Of a stretch of DNA of 16,083 bases, positions 13,576 through 16,083 are shown piece after piece. A program made the translations under genes and the position numbers. The notes below the pieces were generated by a model. The model saw nothing but the letters and a program-made list of their open reading frames with translations. It was not told the origin of the DNA and did no database searches. The DNA is from an uncultured Lachnospiraceae bacterium. GTDB lineage: Bacteria > Bacillota > Clostridia > Lachnospirales > Lachnospiraceae. Within the stretch, counting starts at the first letter, position 1; each line of letters begins with the position of its first letter. The DNA lies in the NCBI GenBank assembly GCA_947174985.1, contig CAMWLB010000034.1:1-16083 (forward strand). Reading direction: 5' to 3'.

Positions 13576-13644
13576 GTCATTATGCGAGAGGCACCGCTAT
13601 TTTTTAATGGGTAAGCAGATAGAAAATCATACCGGAGGTTTCAT

Positions 13645-13914
13645 ATGTTTCGTTTATGGGCTAAGATTTTTAAGGACAACCGTATGCTGAAAGATACCGT
13701 CATCGAAGACGGCAGCGACGACACCCGCACGCACAAGATTTTTCATGCGCTGGACGAGGTCTGCTGCCGGTTCGATTTGGGCAGGCCCATCTGGCTTGAC
13801 GCCACGGTAAAGGAATTTCAGCGGCACAGCAAGGCACGCTTTACACAGGATAATTTTATCGAAGCTGTCGATTTCGATTATCTGGAAATCCATGTCATTA
13901 AGGAAGATTGTTAA
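13645..13914 (+). CDS. Small hypothetical protein (89 residues)
   Basis: Not assigned to a named family. The start is well supported by GGAGG at 13634-13638, six bases before the ATG, and a promoter lies upstream. The protein is soluble, with no signal peptide or membrane segment. It starts with a basic stretch (MFRLWAKIFKDNRMLKDTV), has a central DLGRPIWLDATVKEFQRH segment (44-61) and ends acidic (DFDYLEIHVIKEDC). Its composition and regular hydrophobic pattern look like a real folded protein. The author's impression is that similar proteins occur in other Lachnospiraceae; this is unverified. It converges on the lipoprotein operon with 11 bases between stops and no terminator visible. Confidence 0.75.
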   Translation: MFRLWAKIFKDNRMLKDTVIEDGSDDTRTHKIFHALDEVCCRFDLGRPIWLDATVKEFQRHSKARFTQDNFIEAVDFDYLEIHVIKEDC

Positions 13915-13925
13915 GCTACTCCTCC

Positions 13926-14885
13926 CTACATTATAGAATCCAGTTCTTCCAGTTGTTCATAGGTATACTCTTTTCCCTGGTATGTAATGACTATGTTCGG
14001 ATCGCCTGCGAAACCATAAGGTCCGCCTATGGTGCGTATCCCATCCGGCAGGGATACACGAGTCAAATTTACACACTTTCCGAATGATCCCACCTCAATG
14101 CGCTGAACACTGTCGGGAACCGTAAGGCTTGTAATGTTTTCATTTTCCCATGCGGCATACCGCACAACCCTGATCACACCATCCGGTATTACCAAGTCGC
14201 CTTCATATAACGTCGCGTCCAGCAACATATTGTTTACAATTACCAGTGGCGCTTCCTGCTTTTTGTTTTCCAGCCAGGGTGTCCCCCAGAATACAGCTTC
14301 CCAAAACTTGGTGATTTCTCCGGACAACACAACGCTTGTCAGATTGGTACAGTCTTCAAATGCATGTCCTCTGAGCTCCGTATCTTCATTTCCCTTTATG
14401 ACAACGCTGTTTAGCGTGGTGCAGCCGGCAAACGCGTATGACTCAATATAAACAAATCCTTCCGCTTCAAAGTAGACATCCGTCACCCCCGATTCGCTGA
14501 AAACGTAGTCGTCTATTGAAATAACAGGTTGTCCGCCGAGACTTGTCGGGATTTTTACCACGCCGCCTTCTCCCAGATATTCATTAATCTCCACCCCTAC
14601 ACATCCACTGAGTTTAATTCCGCTGAAACGGAAGTCCTCCTCCGGAGCCTCTTCAACGGCTGACCAGTCTAAAACAGGCTCTTCCTTCTCCATCTCAACC
14701 CACACAGCCTGCGTGCTGCCCTCTTCCTGCTCATCCTTACTGCTCTCCGTGCCCTGTGCTGCGTCCTGTCCGCCTGTCGCATCCTGCCCGGTCTGTCCGC
14801 CCTGTTTGCTATTATCCTTGCCACAGGCGGTCGCCGAAAATGCCAGCATGCACGCCAGTACCAAACCTAAAACTCTTTTTTTCAT
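13926..14885 (-). CDS. BspA-like leucine-rich-repeat lipoprotein (copy 1)
   Basis: 319 residues. A lipoprotein signal peptide (MKKRVLGLVLACMLAFSATA) ends at lipobox Cys21, so the mature protein should be lipid-anchored outside the cell. A Gly/Gln/Asp-rich linker (28-60) and an acidic stretch follow, then BspA-type (LRR_5) repeats from about 110. Recognisable pieces are SYAFAGCTTLNSVVI (149-163), HAFEDCTNLTSVVLSG (174-189), ITSLTVPDSVQRIEVGSFGK (251-270) and NLTRVSLPDGI (273-283). A non-repeat insert runs about 202-236 (TPWLENKKQ to VIPDGV). The ATG at 14885 follows AAGGAGG. It is 36 bases after the stop of a paralogue and probably shares its transcript. Such proteins often bind surfaces or host ligands; the ligand here is unknown. 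Confidence 0.88.
   Translation of the reverse strand: MKKRVLGLVLACMLAFSATACGKDNSKQGGQTGQDATGGQDAAQGTESSKDEQEEGSTQAVWVEMEKEEPVLDWSAVEEAPEEDFRFSGIKLSGCVGVEINEYLGEGGVVKIPTSLGGQPVISIDDYVFSESGVTDVYFEAEGFVYIESYAFAGCTTLNSVVIKGNEDTELRGHAFEDCTNLTSVVLSGEITKFWEAVFWGTPWLENKKQEAPLVIVNNMLLDATLYEGDLVIPDGVIRVVRYAAWENENITSLTVPDSVQRIEVGSFGKCVNLTRVSLPDGIRTIGGPYGFAGDPNIVITYQGKEYTYEQLEELDSIM
14743..14810. repeat. Direct repeat copy A (lipoprotein linker region)
   Basis: 68 bases that match 15736-15803 at 67 positions. They encode the low-complexity linker of the two lipoproteins and show a recent duplication or gene conversion. Confidence 0.9.
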
Positions 14886-14921
14886 AATATTGTTTCCTCC
14901 TTGTAAAAAGCTGTTTTCATT

Positions 14922-15878
14922 TTAATGAAATATATTACGCAGCTCACTCAAGTCCTCATAGGTATATTCCTTTCCCTGATAAGTAATGACAATATCCTTG
15001 CAGTCTGTGTAGGCATTCAGACCGTAATCCTCAATATCATCGGGAAGGTTTATGCTGGTCAGACCGGTACAATAGATGAATGCATCTGCATCAATCCAGC
15101 TGACACTGTCGGGAAGCGTAAGGCTTGTAATGTCCGCATTACTCGCAAATGCCTGCTCTCCTATTCTGATTACCCCATCTGGTATAACCACGTCACCGGT
15201 GCACGTTTTCCCGTCCACCAACACATAATTTAGAATCACAAGCGGGTTTTCCTGCCTTTTATTTTCCAGCCATGGCGTACCTGAAAACGTATTGTAACCA
15301 AAATGAACAAACTCTTCGGACAGAACAATACTTGTCAAACTTTCGCATTCATAAAATACAAGATCGCCCATGTACGATTCTTCACCGGCTATTATCACAA
15401 CACTATTCAAATCGTCGCAGCCCTTGAAAGCATAGCCTTGCACATGGAGAAATGACTCCGTCTCGATATATACATCCGTTACATCTTGTTGAAAAGCTGC
15501 CCTATGAATTGAAATAACCGGCTTTCCATCATAGGTCCCGGGAACTTTTACCACCGTGTCTTCTCCCCAATAATACTGGAGCTCTACCCCTTCGATTCCG
15601 TCAATGGTAATATTCGTAAACCAGAAATCCTCCTCCGGCGGCGTCTCAACGGCTGACCAGTCTATGACAGGCTCTTCCTTTTCCGGTTCCACCCATACAG
15701 GCTGCGTGCTGCCCTCCTCCGGCTCATCCGCACCACTCTCCGTGCCCTGTGCTGCATCCTGTCCGCCTGTCGCATCCTGCCCGGTCTGTCCGCCCTGTTT
15801 GCTGCCATCCTTGCCGCAGGCGGCCGCCGAAACTGCTAACAAACATACAAGTACCATGCTTAAAACTCTTTTTTTCAT
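14922..15878 (-). CDS. BspA-like leucine-rich-repeat lipoprotein (copy 2)
   Basis: 318 residues, a paralogue of the downstream lipoprotein. The signal peptide ends at lipobox Cys21 (SAAAC). The linker (CGKDGSKQGGQTGQDATGG and on) and acidic segment to about residue 85 are nearly identical in the two proteins; the repeats beyond have diverged. LRR_5 pieces are GYAFKGCDDLNSVVI (148-162), LVFYECESLTSIVLSE (173-188), ITSLTLPDSVSWIDADAFIY (250-269) and LTSINLPDDI (273-282). The insert TPWLENKRQENPLVILNYVL (201-220) and the end ITYQGKEYTYEDL are shared. The ATG at 15878 has AAAGGAC and, further back, GGGAGG; an in-frame ATG at 15896 lies before these. First gene of a two-gene unit. Confidence 0.88.
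   Translation of the reverse strand: MKKRVLSMVLVCLLAVSAAACGKDGSKQGGQTGQDATGGQDAAQGTESGADEPEEGSTQPVWVEPEKEEPVIDWSAVETPPEEDFWFTNITIDGIEGVELQYYWGEDTVVKVPGTYDGKPVISIHRAAFQQDVTDVYIETESFLHVQGYAFKGCDDLNSVVIIAGEESYMGDLVFYECESLTSIVLSEEFVHFGYNTFSGTPWLENKRQENPLVILNYVLVDGKTCTGDVVIPDGVIRIGEQAFASNADITSLTLPDSVSWIDADAFIYCTGLTSINLPDDIEDYGLNAYTDCKDIVITYQGKEYTYEDLSELRNIFH
15736..15803. repeat. Direct repeat copy B (lipoprotein linker region)
   Basis: Partner of 14743-14810, with one difference in 68 bases, in the same position of the paralogous gene. Confidence 0.9.
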
Positions 15879-15948
15879 ATGTCCTTTTCCTCCCATTTCG
15901 ATTGCTTTTCTACATAACCGGACTGCAAAATAAAAGCCGCGTCATGTA

Positions 15949-15957
15949 AGTATAACA
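15949..15957 (-). promoter_or_regulatory. Extended -10 promoter of the lipoprotein operon
   Basis: TGTTATACT on the minus strand (TATACT at 15954-15949) is a good extended -10, about 70 bases upstream of the first lipoprotein start. No clear -35 lies at the right distance. Confidence 0.5.
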
Positions 15958-15992
15958 ATTTTATCACAAAAACAGCGCCTCTAACCAAAAAT

Positions 15993-16024
15993 GGCGTGAG
16001 CGGCGGAAAATCTGGTGTAAGCGG
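15993..16024. promoter_or_regulatory. 11-bp direct repeat with 21-bp period between divergent promoters
   Basis: GGCGTGAGCGG (15993-16003) and GGTGTAAGCGG (16014-16024) match at 9 of 11 positions and start 21 bases apart, two helix turns. They lie upstream of both the lipoprotein promoter and a plus-strand promoter, a position expected for a regulator that binds as a head-to-tail dimer. Confidence 0.4.
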
Positions 16025-16050
16025 TCACTATTTATTTTTTCTTTTCTATA

Positions 16051-16079
16051 TTGACATCTCAGTTTTTATGTTGTAGTAT
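16051..16079 (+). promoter_or_regulatory. Plus-strand promoter for a gene beyond the right edge
   Basis: TTGACA (16051-16056), 17-base spacer, TAGTAT (16074-16079). The start would fall at or just after the window end, so the gene it serves is not visible. Confidence 0.6.
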
Positions 16080-16083
16080 GAAG

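Overview
The window looks like chromosomal DNA of an anaerobic Firmicute, most likely a Lachnospiraceae-type gut clostridium. The reasons are ferredoxin-domain aldo/keto reductases, a SAM-I riboswitch in front of metK, a Gram-positive type MurA, a LysM-G5-M23 endopeptidase, a small RelA/SpoT-like alarmone synthetase and BspA-like leucine-rich-repeat lipoproteins. Most genes start with ATG behind strong GGAGG-like ribosome sites. The family assignment is an inference from gene content, not from a marker gene. No transposon, phage, CRISPR, tRNA or rRNA was found. Nearly all genes are on the minus strand; only dinB and a small hypothetical gene are on the plus strand.

Region 1 (1-4837, minus): a redox operon preceded by a LysR regulator. 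In transcription order: lysR with its own hairpin terminator; a clear sigma-A promoter (3867-3839); a broken flavodoxin-like reductase; a canonical aldo/keto reductase with two 4Fe-4S clusters; a two-domain carboxymuconolactone-decarboxylase-family protein; a second ferredoxin-type aldo/keto reductase whose catalytic tetrad is not canonical; and an SDR oxidoreductase that runs off the left edge. Short gaps and a TAATG stop-start overlap indicate one transcript. The substrate is unknown.

Region 2 (4877-9496, minus): housekeeping genes. metK has its own promoter, whose -35 contains the murA stop codon. It is followed by a SAM-I riboswitch in which the antiterminator and terminator pairings can be read directly. 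Upstream lie murA (first committed step of peptidoglycan synthesis) and a membrane-anchored M23 endopeptidase, each with a recognisable promoter.

Region 3 (9551-12747): dinB (DNA polymerase IV) on the plus strand, with a promoter that shares its -35 position with the divergent M23 promoter. It converges on a flavin reductase-like gene through a shared terminator. The flavin reductase (TTG start) follows a tail-anchored coiled-coil protein that contains 20 uninterrupted seven-residue repeats. A 348-base gene-free stretch (12400-12747) holds the coiled-coil promoter, an 8-4-8 inverted repeat and a GC-rich hairpin.

Region 4 (12748-16083): a small (p)ppGpp synthetase (minus), a divergent 89-residue hypothetical protein (plus), and two tandem BspA-like lipoproteins (minus) that are evident duplicates. 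The right end holds a divergent promoter region with an 11-bp direct repeat at a 21-bp period, and a plus-strand promoter for a gene outside the window.
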